A stretch of 64,000 nt of DNA from Chryseobacterium piperi (GCF_002285635.2 NZ_CP023049.2:2914001-2978000), one strand, 5' to 3'; positions 45,053 through 54,546 are shown, numbered from the stretch's first letter. Notes: a model not told the origin generated them from the letters alone. Program-made: numbers and translations.

Positions 45053-45147
45053 TTGAGATTTCTCCTATTGTCGAAATGACAAACACCTTTTGATTTTACA
45101 GTTTAACAAATTTACGATTTCACGATTCTGCGATTTCACCATTTTGC
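45053..45147 (-). repeat. dispersed intergenic repeat, copy E
   Basis: On the minus strand it reads GAAATCGCAGAATCGTGAAA, AATTTGTTAAACTGTAAAAT and GTTTGTCATTTCGAC in order, then AGGAGAAATCTC. It is closest to copy D. Confidence 0.82.
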
Positions 45148-45178
45148 TTTTAAAAAACATCCATTACCTCATCCCACA

Positions 45179-46489
45179 TCAATTCCCTAACACCCTTATA
45201 TTATCAATCTGCCATGTTGCAGCTGCTGACGTTGTAGACGTATACTTGAACGCTATTGAAATATTTTTATTGACATAAGCATCTAAGTTAATATCTCCTG
45301 AATTAGTCCATGTATTAAATGCTGAGGCATCTGGATCTAATATGGCTGATAAAGGCATCCAAACTGTGGTAGCTGGATCTCCAGTATAATTTTCAGTAAC
45401 AAAGACTTCAAGAGGGTTTCCATCACGTCTTACATCCGTGTCAAATGATACTGTCGCAGAGCTTAATCCTTGTAAAGAAATAGGCTTTGAAATCAACCAA
45501 TCTTCATTAGCATTATTGCCTCCGGCGAAACCATTCATCACGACACAGGGTTTAGGGTTTCCAAACTGCTGAATATTCCAAACCTGTGCTCCGGTTACAT
45601 TTACAGTAAACCAATTATCCAGATTCCCTCCGTCAAACCCTTCAAAGAAAAATCTCTTTCCACCAAGCTTAACATCATTCAATCCTCTTATCAACATCTG
45701 CCAGGAGGAATTAAAACGACTCACTATAAATGTTAAGTCTCCCTTCCCTTCCGGAAGCAGTGTTGATCCGAATGCTGAAAAAGCAGAATTTCTCAATACA
45801 CTGGTATTTCCACTGGCATCAACCATACTTCTGCTTGTATCCACGCCTGCTCCAGCAACATAATTAAGGTATGTCTTTCCCAACTCATCAACGGAAAACT
45901 GGACATTAGGAACCTTAACGAGCATATTTAAATATTGTGTATCCTGTGCAAGCTTAAAATTAGCCAATTCCAAAGGTTTTATATCAACAATATCTAATCC
46001 TGATCCATTACAAACTCCCGAAAGGTATCTGTTTAATAAAACTCCCGGAATTCTCCCGATAGGAAATGTTTTATCCACAGCACCAATCTTTACAACTCCT
46101 CTATCAACTCCCAGTCTGAGCCCTTTTGCATTTATCCTGATATGGGCTCCTACAGGAAAATCGGTATAGTTATTAGACCGGTCTACTTCAATTTGCAATC
46201 CTGCTGTAGGATTTTCCGGTTTATCTTGAAAGGAAATGGTCTTAAAGAAATTTCCATTTTCGTCCGAAGATACCACATAGCCATCAAAAATCTGATCCGT
46301 ATCAATAGAGATATAACCGCTCTGTGGTGCCTGGGCTTTAAAATCAGCCATGGTCATGGTCGCTTCAGGGAATTTATTTGTACATTGAATGGGAGGAGTT
46401 TCCCAGTCGTCTTTTTGTACACAAGAGGCAATAACAACCACAACAAAGACTGCTATTATCCATAAACTAAAGTATTTTTTTATATTCAT
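45179..46489 (-). CDS. DUF5689 lipoprotein with C-terminal choice-of-anchor-like domain
   Basis: 436 residues from the ATG at 46489 (an in-frame ATG three codons earlier is also possible). The signal peptide ends in lipobox 'VIASC'. Residues ~45-270 match the DUF5689 layout with its OB-like core ('GYISIDTDQIFDGYVVSSDE', 'GLQIEVDRSNNYTDFPVG'). The last ~170 residues are a jelly-roll-like domain ('DNWFTVNVTG', 'NEDWLISKPISLQG', 'ATWQIDNIRVLG'). It follows the TonB receptor by only 16-25 nt in one operon, so it is probably a surface lipoprotein partner of that receptor. Confidence 0.85.
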   Translation of the reverse strand: MNIKKYFSLWIIAVFVVVVIASCVQKDDWETPPIQCTNKFPEATMTMADFKAQAPQSGYISIDTDQIFDGYVVSSDENGNFFKTISFQDKPENPTAGLQIEVDRSNNYTDFPVGAHIRINAKGLRLGVDRGVVKIGAVDKTFPIGRIPGVLLNRYLSGVCNGSGLDIVDIKPLELANFKLAQDTQYLNMLVKVPNVQFSVDELGKTYLNYVAGAGVDTSRSMVDASGNTSVLRNSAFSAFGSTLLPEGKGDLTFIVSRFNSSWQMLIRGLNDVKLGGKRFFFEGFDGGNLDNWFTVNVTGAQVWNIQQFGNPKPCVVMNGFAGGNNANEDWLISKPISLQGLSSATVSFDTDVRRDGNPLEVFVTENYTGDPATTVWMPLSAILDPDASAFNTWTNSGDINLDAYVNKNISIAFKYTSTTSAAATWQIDNIRVLGN

Positions 46490-46514
46490 CGATGTCATTT
46501 TAAAGAGTTAGTAA

Positions 46515-49385
46515 TTAAAATCTGAGTTGCAGATTAACAAAATAGGACCTTCCCTGGGTATACCAGTATCTTGGACCAAATAATGTGAATTCTCTGTCAT
46601 TATCTTGTGCAAAGTCAGGAAATTTTGCATTTCTGGGCTGTTCAAAACCTGCTGTTATATACCTCTTATTATTCAGAATATTATTAACAGTAGCAGATAA
46701 CAGAACATAATATTTGCCTATAGCCCAGGATTTCCCCCCATTAGCATTGATAAAAAATGATGAGGGTAGCTGATTAGGCGCTAGTACCCTTCTCAGTTCA
46801 GATTCCGTAAGGTTATGATAAGGCGTTGAGGAATTATTATTCTGAATAAACGATTGCGTTCTTACTAAGGCCGACGGATCTAAATAGTGATCATCAAAAT
46901 AATTCCAATTGCCACCAAACCACCAATACTTAGGAGAATTATATCTAAACCCTAATGAATATGCTTGTTGTGGTGTTCCTCCCTGACGGTAACCTTTAAT
47001 GTAGGTCTTTCCCAAATTCATATAAGAAAGTCCATTCGAGAAGACACCGGTTGCATCTGAAGCAAAATACGTAACCGGATTATTTTGATACGTAAATTGT
47101 CCATAGCTTATCAACCCCTGTAAAGATAAAGTAGGAAGAATTTTTACATCAATCCCAAGCTCTGCTCCCATATTTCTTTTTTTAACATCCGTCATGATCT
47201 GGGTAACAAATGCACTTTGTACTAATGTTTCATTTCCTTGTTCATCCGCATTATTCAGTTGGATACCATCAGCAAAAAAACGTTGTACTGTAGTTTCATT
47301 GCCTGTATCGACAAGATACCCTGTTACCCGCAGCTTTAAAAATGGAGAAGATATAATATAACTAACGTCATTGGCATTTATTACCATGTTTCTGATATTG
47401 GGAGCCACAGATCCATTAACCCTCGGATTTATGAAGAGATCTTCCAAAAAAGGAGATTGAGAATAATAAGCTCCGTTGTATACAAAAAAATGCCTTCCGT
47501 TAAGTTTATAAATAATTTTTCCCTTCAGTCCATAGTTCCAGAAATTATAATCATTGCTTCTTCCTTTAGAATCTTTATATAAATAATGATTAAATAATCC
47601 TTCTCGGCTGGAAGTGGAGTATCCCATCAATGCTGAAATAAATACATCGAACTTGCCTGTGGTCAGTTTCAATGACGGATTTACTTTTATTTCCTGTCTT
47701 CTAAAGATATAATCGTACGTCATTTTGTCTCCCACCCTTTTAATAACATCGTTCTCACCGTCATTAAATAAACCGGATTTTCCGGGTTGATTAGTCGCAG
47801 CAAAAGGATCCCTGTTCAAAACAAAATCAGCTCCTAAAAGATCATTGACTTCCCGGTATTGTTCTGAACGATAGTTTTGATAAGAGGCATTGAAAAGAAA
47901 TTGGGTAGTATCATTAAAATTATGGGTAAAATGGGTGACTACATTAAAGATTTGATCATCCCTGACATCATTGACCAGATAGTATAAGGCTCGTTTCCCT
48001 GTTTGTCCATAATAAATCCCCGAAGGCTGCTGTCTGTTTCTTCTGTAAAGCTGATCCCAGTTTAGTTGAGTGATATTGGGATCTCCGGAAGTCCAGGCAT
48101 TTCTAAAGCTCTGAAAAGCTTCCTGAGCAGTCGTCATGATGCCATCAGAACCTATAGGAATCGAAGCATCAGCATCCAAAGCTCCATAATAACTAGGCAA
48201 ATTTCTATAATAGGTAGGAGAAGGATTTTGTACGTTCTGCCAATCCAGACGAGAGCCTTTATCTTTCCCAAATTGATACGATACTGAAGTCCAGAGACTG
48301 GATTTCTGATCAATCTTCCAAAAATCCTGAACTTGGAACATAGGCTGAAAACCTTTTCTTACTCTTTCGCTTCTTTGCTTTCCATCCTGATATCCCCAAT
48401 AAGAATTATAATGCACCCCTCTGTAATCGTATACTTCCTGCGTACTTGGACTAGCGGTAGATCGTCTGTATGGAGCTCCTATAAAATTCAATGTCATGCT
48501 GTGTTTGTCACTGAATTTCTTCTCTATACCCAAATAGGCTCCATAAGCATCATAAAATGTTCCCTCCTGTATTCCTTCTTCTGCCCACCTTCTTGCTCCC
48601 ATAAACGTAAAGGCCCAGCCCTTTTTATTCATTCCCGAGCTATACCGCAAAGAAGTTCTGTTTCGGTAATTTCTATTCGTTAAAGATTGCGTAAACTGAA
48701 ACCCTTTTCTGTATTCGCTCGCTCTGGTATTTTTATAAATAACAGAACTGTTTCCTCCAAATGCATATTCTGAAGGTGAATGGTTGGTAGAGATTTCCGG
48801 ATATCTGGTAATTTCATTAAGGCCACCCCAGTTTCCAAAATCTACATTTCCATTATTGGGTCTAATCATGGAAATTCCATTGAGCATAATTTCTCCTGAC
48901 CTTCCGTCTATTCCTCTCGGTCTAAACCAATAAAACCCCAAATCAAATGCAGCAATTCTACTGAACACGTCCTGAGAAGACTGTAATAGTCCAACCGTGG
49001 AAGTTTGGTTATTATCGTCATCATTATCATCTCCGTCAATGATAGCTAATCCCTGGTCTGCAATAAATACACTGGAATAAAGTGTAATGATTCCTAAATC
49101 CTTTCTTTTTTCTTCGGCGCTGATATCAAACGCTACTACTTTGGTTTCGTAATTAGGTTTTGTAATCACAATCTGGTAATGACCCTGTTGTAAGTCTACA
49201 AACTGGAAGTATCCAATTTTATCGGCCATTACATTTTCATACCCTTTTAAATCTACTTCTACCCTTTCAATAGGCTTTCCATCAACATCTTTAAAATAAG
49301 CAAAAACGGTAGTTTGTGCTAAATAATAAGATGTAGGAAATAAAGTAGACCAAGAGATCAATAATAATTTTCTCATCATAAGCAT
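46515..49385 (-). CDS. TonB-dependent receptor with carboxypeptidase-like regulatory domain
   Basis: 956 residues. A signal peptide is followed by a carboxypeptidase-regulatory-like beta-sandwich ('VFAYFKDVDGKPIERVEVDL', residues ~26-105), a plug with 'RPRGIDGRSGEIMLNGISM', and a long barrel ending 'SYFVNLQLRF' with C-terminal Phe. An unusual acidic 'DGDDNDDDNN' stretch precedes the plug. The DUF5689 lipoprotein is the next gene of the operon. A divergent gene encodes an exported endonuclease/phosphatase-fold protein, so a nucleic-acid or phosphoester ligand is possible. Start codons at 49379 or 49376 are alternatives. Confidence 0.92.
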   Translation of the reverse strand: MLMMRKLLLISWSTLFPTSYYLAQTTVFAYFKDVDGKPIERVEVDLKGYENVMADKIGYFQFVDLQQGHYQIVITKPNYETKVVAFDISAEEKRKDLGIITLYSSVFIADQGLAIIDGDDNDDDNNQTSTVGLLQSSQDVFSRIAAFDLGFYWFRPRGIDGRSGEIMLNGISMIRPNNGNVDFGNWGGLNEITRYPEISTNHSPSEYAFGGNSSVIYKNTRASEYRKGFQFTQSLTNRNYRNRTSLRYSSGMNKKGWAFTFMGARRWAEEGIQEGTFYDAYGAYLGIEKKFSDKHSMTLNFIGAPYRRSTASPSTQEVYDYRGVHYNSYWGYQDGKQRSERVRKGFQPMFQVQDFWKIDQKSSLWTSVSYQFGKDKGSRLDWQNVQNPSPTYYRNLPSYYGALDADASIPIGSDGIMTTAQEAFQSFRNAWTSGDPNITQLNWDQLYRRNRQQPSGIYYGQTGKRALYYLVNDVRDDQIFNVVTHFTHNFNDTTQFLFNASYQNYRSEQYREVNDLLGADFVLNRDPFAATNQPGKSGLFNDGENDVIKRVGDKMTYDYIFRRQEIKVNPSLKLTTGKFDVFISALMGYSTSSREGLFNHYLYKDSKGRSNDYNFWNYGLKGKIIYKLNGRHFFVYNGAYYSQSPFLEDLFINPRVNGSVAPNIRNMVINANDVSYIISSPFLKLRVTGYLVDTGNETTVQRFFADGIQLNNADEQGNETLVQSAFVTQIMTDVKKRNMGAELGIDVKILPTLSLQGLISYGQFTYQNNPVTYFASDATGVFSNGLSYMNLGKTYIKGYRQGGTPQQAYSLGFRYNSPKYWWFGGNWNYFDDHYLDPSALVRTQSFIQNNNSSTPYHNLTESELRRVLAPNQLPSSFFINANGGKSWAIGKYYVLLSATVNNILNNKRYITAGFEQPRNAKFPDFAQDNDREFTLFGPRYWYTQGRSYFVNLQLRF

Positions 49386-49558
49386 CTGTGTTTTTAATCA
49401 TTTGTTCTTAAGTTTTGTTTCTTTTAAAACTTAATGTATTATAAATTTAATAAAATTTTGGAATGCTATTTCATTTGAATGGGAATTATATGGCATAAAA
49501 AATTTGTTTATCTTTAAGAATAAAGAAGCACAAGTGAATCACCTTAAAACGTATAGGT

Positions 49559-50746
49559 ATGAAAAAGAAATTATTTTTTATCAGCCTCTTTTTTTCAATG
49601 TTCATCTTTGCACAGCAAGGCAAATTGAGAAAAGTAGCTGCTATAGGTTTCTTAAATGTAGAAAACCTTTTTGATACAATCCGTTCAGCGGATTATATTG
49701 ACGGAACAAAAGCCATCACCAACCCTTCATTCCACCGAAGCATTCCTATGGACTCCATCCAATTTCTGGAAGCTGAAAAATATAATGGCCCATGGAGCAA
49801 TGAGCTATTAAAAGGAAAAAAAGTAATCCGATATCAAAGTGGATCCACTGAATTTACCCCACAAAGCCCTAAGAATTATAACACTAAAGTTTATAGAACC
49901 AAACTGGTGAATACCGCTAAAGTAATTTCCGAACTGGGATCACAATACACAAAGACAGCTCCCGTTGTTGTTGGATTGATCGAGGTTGAAAACAGACAGG
50001 TCATTGAAGACCTCATCAAAGAGCCCGTTCTGGCAAAATATGATTATGGAATCGTTCATTACAACTCTTACGATTACAGGGGAATTGATGTTGCTCTAAT
50101 CTACCAGAAAAGAAGATTCACTGTAACCAATTCATTAAAAAAAGAACTGGTCATCTATCGTGAAAAAGGAAAAAGAGAATATACCCGAGACCTTTTGGTT
50201 GTTACCGGATTTCTGGACAATGAAAAAGTAGCTTTTTTTATGAACCACTGGCCTTCACGAAGAGGAGGTGAAGCTGTGTCCCTTCCGAAAAGAAATGCAG
50301 CGGCAGTGCTTTTAAAACAACAAATGGATAGTATAAGAACCACAGATCCTTCTACTAAACTTTTTGCGATGGGAGATTTTAATGATGATCCGGTAAGCGC
50401 AAGCTTAAAAAATCACTTAAAATCAGTGGGCAATCCTAAAGATTTAAGTGAGAATACTCCATATTTAAATCTGATGTATCCTTTGTACAAAAGGGGAATT
50501 GCATCTTTAGCTTATCAGGATGCTCCCAATTTATTTGATCAGATCATTGTTTCAAAAAATGTAATTTCAGATCAGGTAACCAAAGAATACTCTCTATACA
50601 AAACCGAAATCTACGCCCCTCCTTATCTGATTAATAAAGAAGGAAATTACAAAGGCTACCCTTTCCGTTCCTGGAATGGAGATCGGTTTACAGGTGGTTA
50701 CAGTGATCATTTTCCAGCTTTTGTCGTTCTCCAAAGAGAACCGTAA
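49559..50746 (+). CDS. exported endonuclease/exonuclease/phosphatase family protein
   Basis: 395 residues with signal peptide 'MKKKLFFISLFFSMFIFAQ'. The EEP fold is marked by 'AIGFLNVENLFDTI' (metal Asn/Glu), 'VVGLIEVENRQVIEDL', 'YRGIDVALIYQKRRF', 'FFMNHWPSRRGGE' (His), 'FAMGDFNDDP' and the terminal 'GGYSDHFPAFVV' (Asp-His). It is a metal-dependent phosphodiesterase or nuclease acting outside the cytoplasm. It is divergent from the TonB receptor/DUF5689 operon, and together these may take up nucleic-acid material. Only a one-mismatch -7 box (TATCTTTA, 49509) is seen. Confidence 0.9.
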   Translation: MKKKLFFISLFFSMFIFAQQGKLRKVAAIGFLNVENLFDTIRSADYIDGTKAITNPSFHRSIPMDSIQFLEAEKYNGPWSNELLKGKKVIRYQSGSTEFTPQSPKNYNTKVYRTKLVNTAKVISELGSQYTKTAPVVVGLIEVENRQVIEDLIKEPVLAKYDYGIVHYNSYDYRGIDVALIYQKRRFTVTNSLKKELVIYREKGKREYTRDLLVVTGFLDNEKVAFFMNHWPSRRGGEAVSLPKRNAAAVLLKQQMDSIRTTDPSTKLFAMGDFNDDPVSASLKNHLKSVGNPKDLSENTPYLNLMYPLYKRGIASLAYQDAPNLFDQIIVSKNVISDQVTKEYSLYKTEIYAPPYLINKEGNYKGYPFRSWNGDRFTGGYSDHFPAFVVLQREP

Positions 50747-50792
50747 CATAGAGTCATCAAAATAGAGTATTTTTTTATGTAACTTTATAAGT

Positions 50793-51215
50793 ATGAAAAA
50801 TTTAATTCTCTTATTACTCTTATCCTGCATCCCTTTCAGTTGTTCCTCACAAACCCATCCAAAGAATGAGCAGGAAAAGTCGGAAATAAAGCCATTAAAA
50901 AATGATGATGGAGAGTGGGACCTCACTGTACTGGATACTCAGTATGATTATTTTTTGAATGCAGTCGCTAAACCCATGAATCAATATTCAGAATCTTTTT
51001 TAAAATCACGCAATGCCATTCTGGTCAATGAATGGAACTCTTATTTCAGCTCAGGAAAATACAGAAATGTTATTGAGTCATCTATAAGCTATGATCCCAG
51101 AGAAAATTACGGATTAAAATTTGAGTACAAGCTCTATCAGGTTTTCGCTTATGTCAACTGGAAATACGGACTGCGAATGAATGGTTTGAGTGGCAGCGAT
51201 GTTACAAGGTATTAA
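50793..51215 (+). CDS. small lipoprotein, DUF6146-like
   Basis: 140 residues with lipobox 'PFSC' after the signal peptide. Mature features are 'EWDLTVLDTQYDYFLNAVAK', 'ILVNEWNSYFSSGKYRN' and 'YDPRENYGLKFEYKLYQVFA', which fit the DUF6146 family of Bacteroidota envelope proteins. That family assignment is from memory of the pattern. It lies 46 nt after the EEP gene on the same strand and ends at a bidirectional terminator shared with sod. Confidence 0.78.
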   Translation: MKNLILLLLLSCIPFSCSSQTHPKNEQEKSEIKPLKNDDGEWDLTVLDTQYDYFLNAVAKPMNQYSESFLKSRNAILVNEWNSYFSSGKYRNVIESSISYDPRENYGLKFEYKLYQVFAYVNWKYGLRMNGLSGSDVTRY

Positions 51216-51217
51216 AT

Positions 51218-51249
51218 AAAAAAGGTTCAGAAATTTCTGAACCTTTTTT
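51218..51249. terminator. bidirectional terminator between the 50793 gene and sod
   Basis: A perfect 16-bp palindrome (51218-51233 with 51234-51249), with A-run on one side and T-run on the other. It serves convergent genes. Confidence 0.85.
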
Positions 51250-51267
51250 ATTTTTATCGTTTTGAAA

Positions 51268-51864
51268 TTATTTATTAAATAATTCTTCAACTTTATCCCA
51301 GTTTACTACATCAAAGAAAGCAGAAACATAATCAGGTCTTCTGTTCTGGTAGTTTAAGTAATATGCATGTTCCCAAACATCTAATCCTAAAACCGGAGTA
51401 CCTTTTACATCAGCAACAGGCATTAAAGGGTTATCCTGGTTAGGAGTAGAAGAAACTGTTACAGATCCATCTGCATTTTTAACTAACCATGCCCATCCTG
51501 AACCGAACCTTGTTTTAGCAGCATCTGCAAAGTCAGTTTTGAATTTTTCAAAACCTCCATAGTTTTCGATAGCAGCTTTTACGTTTCCTACAGGCTCTTT
51601 GCTTCCTCCCGGAGTTAAAATTTGCCAGAATAGAGAGTGGTTAAAATGTCCTCCACCATTATTTCTTACTGCAGGCTTATCTGTTCCGATTTTGCAGATT
51701 TCTTCAATAGTTTTTCCAGCTAGGTCTGTGCCTTCAATCGCTTTATTTAAATTATCTATATAAGCTTGGTGATGCTTTGTATAGTGAATTTCCATTGTTT
51801 TCGCATCAATAATTGGCTCTAATGCATCATACGCATATCCTAGTTTTGGTAATTCAAATGACAT
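51268..51864 (-). CDS. sodA: superoxide dismutase, Fe/Mn family
   Basis: 198 residues. It converts superoxide to oxygen and hydrogen peroxide. The metal ligands are His27 ('EIHYTKHH'), His76 in '[11 protein letters not shown]', and the Asp/His of '[15 protein letters not shown]'. The '[10 protein letters not shown]' form is that of Mn or cambialistic enzymes rather than Fe enzymes, so sodA is used; the metal is inferred. No signal peptide, so it is cytoplasmic. Its own -7 box is at 51890. Confidence 0.95.
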   Translation of the reverse strand: MSFELPKLGYAYDALEPIIDAKTMEIHYTKHHQAYIDNLNKAIEGTDLAGKTIEEICKIGTDKPAVRNNGGGHFNHSLFWQILTPGGSKEPVGNVKAAIENYGGFEKFKTDFADAAKTRFGSGWAWLVKNADGSVTVSSTPNQDNPLMPVADVKGTPVLGLDVWEHAYYLNYQNRRPDYVSAFFDVVNWDKVEELFNK

Positions 51865-51889
51865 AATTTTAATTTTTAATGTTATAATT

Positions 51890-51897
51890 CAAAGTTA
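51890..51897 (-). promoter_or_regulatory. -7 box TAACTTTG of sodA
   Basis: Minus-strand match to TAnnTTTG, 25 nt before the ATG. Confidence 0.6.
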
Positions 51898-51991
51898 GCC
51901 AATAAATGGGCTATTATCAAAAATAGCGTATTATTTTAATAAATCTTTAACATTGATAGATTAGATTCCCAAAAAGACCTTTTATAAAAAA

Positions 51992-52026
51992 TAAGAAGCA
52001 CAGATGTAGATCATCTGCACTTCTTA
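51992..52026 (-). terminator. probable terminator of rho
   Basis: A stem of 6 + 6 bp with a 2-nt internal mismatch, followed on the minus strand by a T-run; it starts 26 nt after the rho stop. Confidence 0.55.
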
Positions 52027-52051
52027 CTTTAACAATATTAAATTAATCTAT

Positions 52052-53860
52052 TTACTTATTCATAGACATCAGGAATTCCTCATTATTAAGAGTTCCTTTG
52101 ATGTTTTTGTTGACAAATTCCATCGCCTCTACAGGATTCATTTCAGAAAGATACTTTCTAAAGATCCACATTCTCTGCGATGTAACTTCATCAAGAAGCA
52201 GATCATCTCTCCTTGTACTGGAAGATACCAGATCAATGGCAGGATAAATTCTTCTGTTAGCAATTTTTCTATCCAATTGAAGTTCCATGTTTCCGGTACC
52301 TTTGAATTCTTCAAAGATCACTTCATCCATTTTGGAACCTGTATCAATAAGAGCCGTAGCAATTATGGTTAAAGATCCTCCACCTTCAATTTTCCTTGCA
52401 GCACCAAAGAATCTTTTTGGTTTATGCAATGCATTGGCATCCACCCCTCCGGAAAGAACTTTTCCTGAAGCCGGTGTCACCGTGTTATATGCTCTTGCTA
52501 ATCTTGTTATAGAATCTAGTAAGATCACCACATCATGACCGCATTCCACCATTCTCTGAGCCTTTGCTAATACAAGATTGGCAACTTTCACATGCTTTTC
52601 AGCAGCTTCATCAAATGTAGAGGCAATTACTTCTGCGTTTACACTTCTCTCCATATCGGTAACTTCCTCAGGACGCTCATCGATAAGAAGTACCATCATG
52701 TATACTTCAGGGTGATTTGCTGCAATAGAATTGGCAATATCTTTTAGCAACATTGTTTTACCTGTTTTAGGCTGTGCAACAATCATTGCTCTTTGTCCTT
52801 TTCCAATAGGGGCAAAAAGATCTACAATTCTTGTAGATAAAGTAGCATTATTACCTGTCAGATTGAATTTTTCCTCAGGGAAAAGTGGCGTTAAATATTC
52901 AAATGCCACACGATCTTTAATAAATGCAAGATCGCGTCCATTCACTTCTGTTGGTCTTAATAATGAAAAATATTTTTCACCTTCTTTTGGAAGTCTTACA
53001 ATACCTCTTACTGTATCTCCTGTTTTCAGACCAAAGTTTCTGATCTGTGCAGTAGAAACATATACATCATCCGGAGACGAAATATAACTAAAGTCCGAAG
53101 AACGTAAAAATCCATAATTATCCGGTAGAATCTCCAGAACCCCTTCAATACTAACCATTCCATCAAAGTTAAATTCTTTTCTGGACTCATGGTGCTCTTC
53201 CTGCTTATCAGAATGTCTGTTTTGATTCTGATTTTGCTGGTTCTGATTTTGATTCTGGTTTTGATTTTTATGAGAGTTTCCACCGTTCTGTGGATGATTG
53301 TGATTTTTTTGAGGTCTCGCCTGGGATTGAGGGTTATTAGGCTTTTCTTCTGTAGGAGCAGATTCTTGAGACTCTGTATTTTTTGGCGTTTCCGCCTTTT
53401 CCTGAATAGGAGCTTCCGTATTGCTTGCGTTGGTGGTAACTCTTTTTCTTTTTTTCTTAGCTTGAGATGAAGCGGAATTCTCTTCTGTAGTCTGAGGCTT
53501 TACTTCCTCTTGTTTGGGTGCTTCAGAAACAATTTCTTTTTCTTCTGGCTTCTCCTCAGCTATTACTTGCGTTTCTGCAGGAGCCTTAGCCTCCACTTTA
53601 GGTTTTGCGGTCCTCTTTGGAGCCGCTTTTTTGACAGGAGCTTTAGGTTCTTTCTGCACGGTATCATCTTCAGTATTCATACTGACTTCTGTCGTGTTGA
53701 AATAATCTTTTGCAACTTTAGGGTTAGAAGCTTGAAAGTCAAGAATGGCAAAGATTTTATCATTTTCAGTGCTATTTCTTGCAACTTTAACGCCTAAATC
53801 TTTTAAGATTTTAGTCAATTCCGTTACGGATTTTGACCTTAACGTTTCAATGTTAAACAT
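52052..53860 (-). CDS. rho: transcription termination factor Rho with long low-complexity insert
   Basis: 602 residues against ~420 in E. coli. The N-terminal Rho domain (1-45) is followed by ~190 residues of Ala/Pro/Lys/Glu-rich then Asn/Gln-rich sequence, then the cold-shock RNA-binding domain ('[20 protein letters not shown]') and the ATPase with Walker A '[12 protein letters not shown]', '[12 protein letters not shown]' and '[20 protein letters not shown]'. Such inserts are usual in Bacteroidota; in Bacteroides the disordered region is reported to promote condensate formation. Rho ends untranslated RNAs. The DUF4293 gene lies divergent, as in other flavobacteria. Confidence 0.97.
   Translation of the reverse strand: MFNIETLRSKSVTELTKILKDLGVKVARNSTENDKIFAILDFQASNPKVAKDYFNTTEVSMNTEDDTVQKEPKAPVKKAAPKRTAKPKVEAKAPAETQVIAEEKPEEKEIVSEAPKQEEVKPQTTEENSASSQAKKKRKRVTTNASNTEAPIQEKAETPKNTESQESAPTEEKPNNPQSQARPQKNHNHPQNGGNSHKNQNQNQNQNQQNQNQNRHSDKQEEHHESRKEFNFDGMVSIEGVLEILPDNYGFLRSSDFSYISSPDDVYVSTAQIRNFGLKTGDTVRGIVRLPKEGEKYFSLLRPTEVNGRDLAFIKDRVAFEYLTPLFPEEKFNLTGNNATLSTRIVDLFAPIGKGQRAMIVAQPKTGKTMLLKDIANSIAANHPEVYMMVLLIDERPEEVTDMERSVNAEVIASTFDEAAEKHVKVANLVLAKAQRMVECGHDVVILLDSITRLARAYNTVTPASGKVLSGGVDANALHKPKRFFGAARKIEGGGSLTIIATALIDTGSKMDEVIFEEFKGTGNMELQLDRKIANRRIYPAIDLVSSSTRRDDLLLDEVTSQRMWIFRKYLSEMNPVEAMEFVNKNIKGTLNNEEFLMSMNK
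53218..53272 (-). repeat. Asn-Gln low-complexity coding repeat in rho
   Basis: About nine near-identical hexamer units of CAGAAT/CAAAAC type encode alternating Asn and Gln. The opposite strand is an artefactual Leu/Ile-rich open frame. Confidence 0.8.
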
Positions 53861-53938
53861 ATTTATGTAAAAATGTAATTAATTGTGAGTAAGAAAAGTA
53901 AGTCCGGTGACTTTTGTTTTCAAGTACATTGTATAATG

Positions 53939-53946
53939 CAAATCTA
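53939..53946 (-). promoter_or_regulatory. -7 box TAGATTTG of rho
   Basis: Minus-strand match to TAnnTTTG, about 78 nt before the rho ATG. This leaves a leader long enough for Rho autoregulation, which is known in other bacteria; not shown here. Confidence 0.5.
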
Positions 53947-53977
53947 CACTTATTTTTGAATTGTGCAAAATTTATGT

Positions 53978-53985
53978 TATTTTTG
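53978..53985 (+). promoter_or_regulatory. -7 box TATTTTTG of the DUF4293 gene
   Basis: Matches TAnnTTTG, 18 nt before ATG 54004. A second TATTTTTG lies at 53951. Confidence 0.6.
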
Positions 53986-54003
53986 CCTAGAATTTAATAT
54001 TCA

Positions 54004-54393
54004 ATGCTACAAAGAATACAGACTATATGGATTTTTCTGGCAGTTTTAGCTGCTGTTTTTCTCTTCATAACAGGAGAAGATGTTGATGTTTTCGGGAATA
54101 TTCCTGTTTTAGATAGTGCATGTATTGTACTGGTTTTGGTTGGATTACTGAGTGTATTCAGCTTTAAAAACAGAAAAAGACAAATTTTGCTGAATACCAT
54201 CAGCATCATTATAAACGCTTTGTTGATTGGTGTATTGGCTTACTGGCTACTCAACTTATCCGGAGGAATTCAATTTCCTGAGAAGGGTATTGAGCCACTT
54301 TTTCCATTGATCGCGATTATTTGTTTGTTTATTGCAAACACATATATCCGCAAAGATGAGAGGCTCGTAAAATCTGTAGACAGACTCCGATAA
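54004..54393 (+). CDS. DUF4293 family membrane protein
   Basis: 129 residues with four membrane helices. The start 'MLQRIQTIWIFLAVLAA' and the short charged loop 'SFKNRKRQILLN' between helices are typical of DUF4293. The family is restricted to Bacteroidota, often next to rho, and has no known function. It has its own -7 box and terminator. Confidence 0.88.
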   Translation: MLQRIQTIWIFLAVLAAVFLFITGEDVDVFGNIPVLDSACIVLVLVGLLSVFSFKNRKRQILLNTISIIINALLIGVLAYWLLNLSGGIQFPEKGIEPLFPLIAIICLFIANTYIRKDERLVKSVDRLR

Positions 54394-54418
54394 CCTTACA
54401 ATGATTTTTTTGAGTAAG

Positions 54419-54446
54419 AACAGCTTCTTTTAGGAGCTGTTTTTTA
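54419..54446 (+). terminator. terminator after the DUF4293 gene
   Basis: A 7-8 bp stem (54419-54426 with 54434-54441) followed by a T-run. Confidence 0.75.
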
Positions 54447-54546
54447 TTTTATTTTGATATCAGTGCAAAGCATCTATTTCAGTACTATTCTTCTGTTTTT
54501 CAAAAATTCTTCCCCCTTGTGCAACATTTCCAATAAATCTGCGACC

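Larger units (their letters stand above)
44839..45178. other. convergent intergenic region with terminator and repeat copy E
   Basis: These 340 bases lie between the rightward LRR gene and the leftward DUF5689 operon. They hold an imperfect terminator (44933-44970) and a well-conserved copy of the dispersed repeat (45053-45147). Two short ORFs here overlap these elements and are not supported as genes. Confidence 0.65.

Noticed and set aside
33705..45147. CRISPR array
   Set aside because: The repeated units are kilobases apart, in both orientations, and not separated by spacer-sized sequence.
44882..45278. Two short plus-strand ORFs (about 65 and 62 residues) after the LRR gene
   Set aside because: They cover the terminator, the dispersed repeat and the end of the DUF5689 gene, so they are chance frames.
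53189..53797. Plus-strand Leu/Ile/Phe-rich ORFs opposite rho
   Set aside because: They are the complement of the low-complexity rho insert and have no promoter or protein features of their own.
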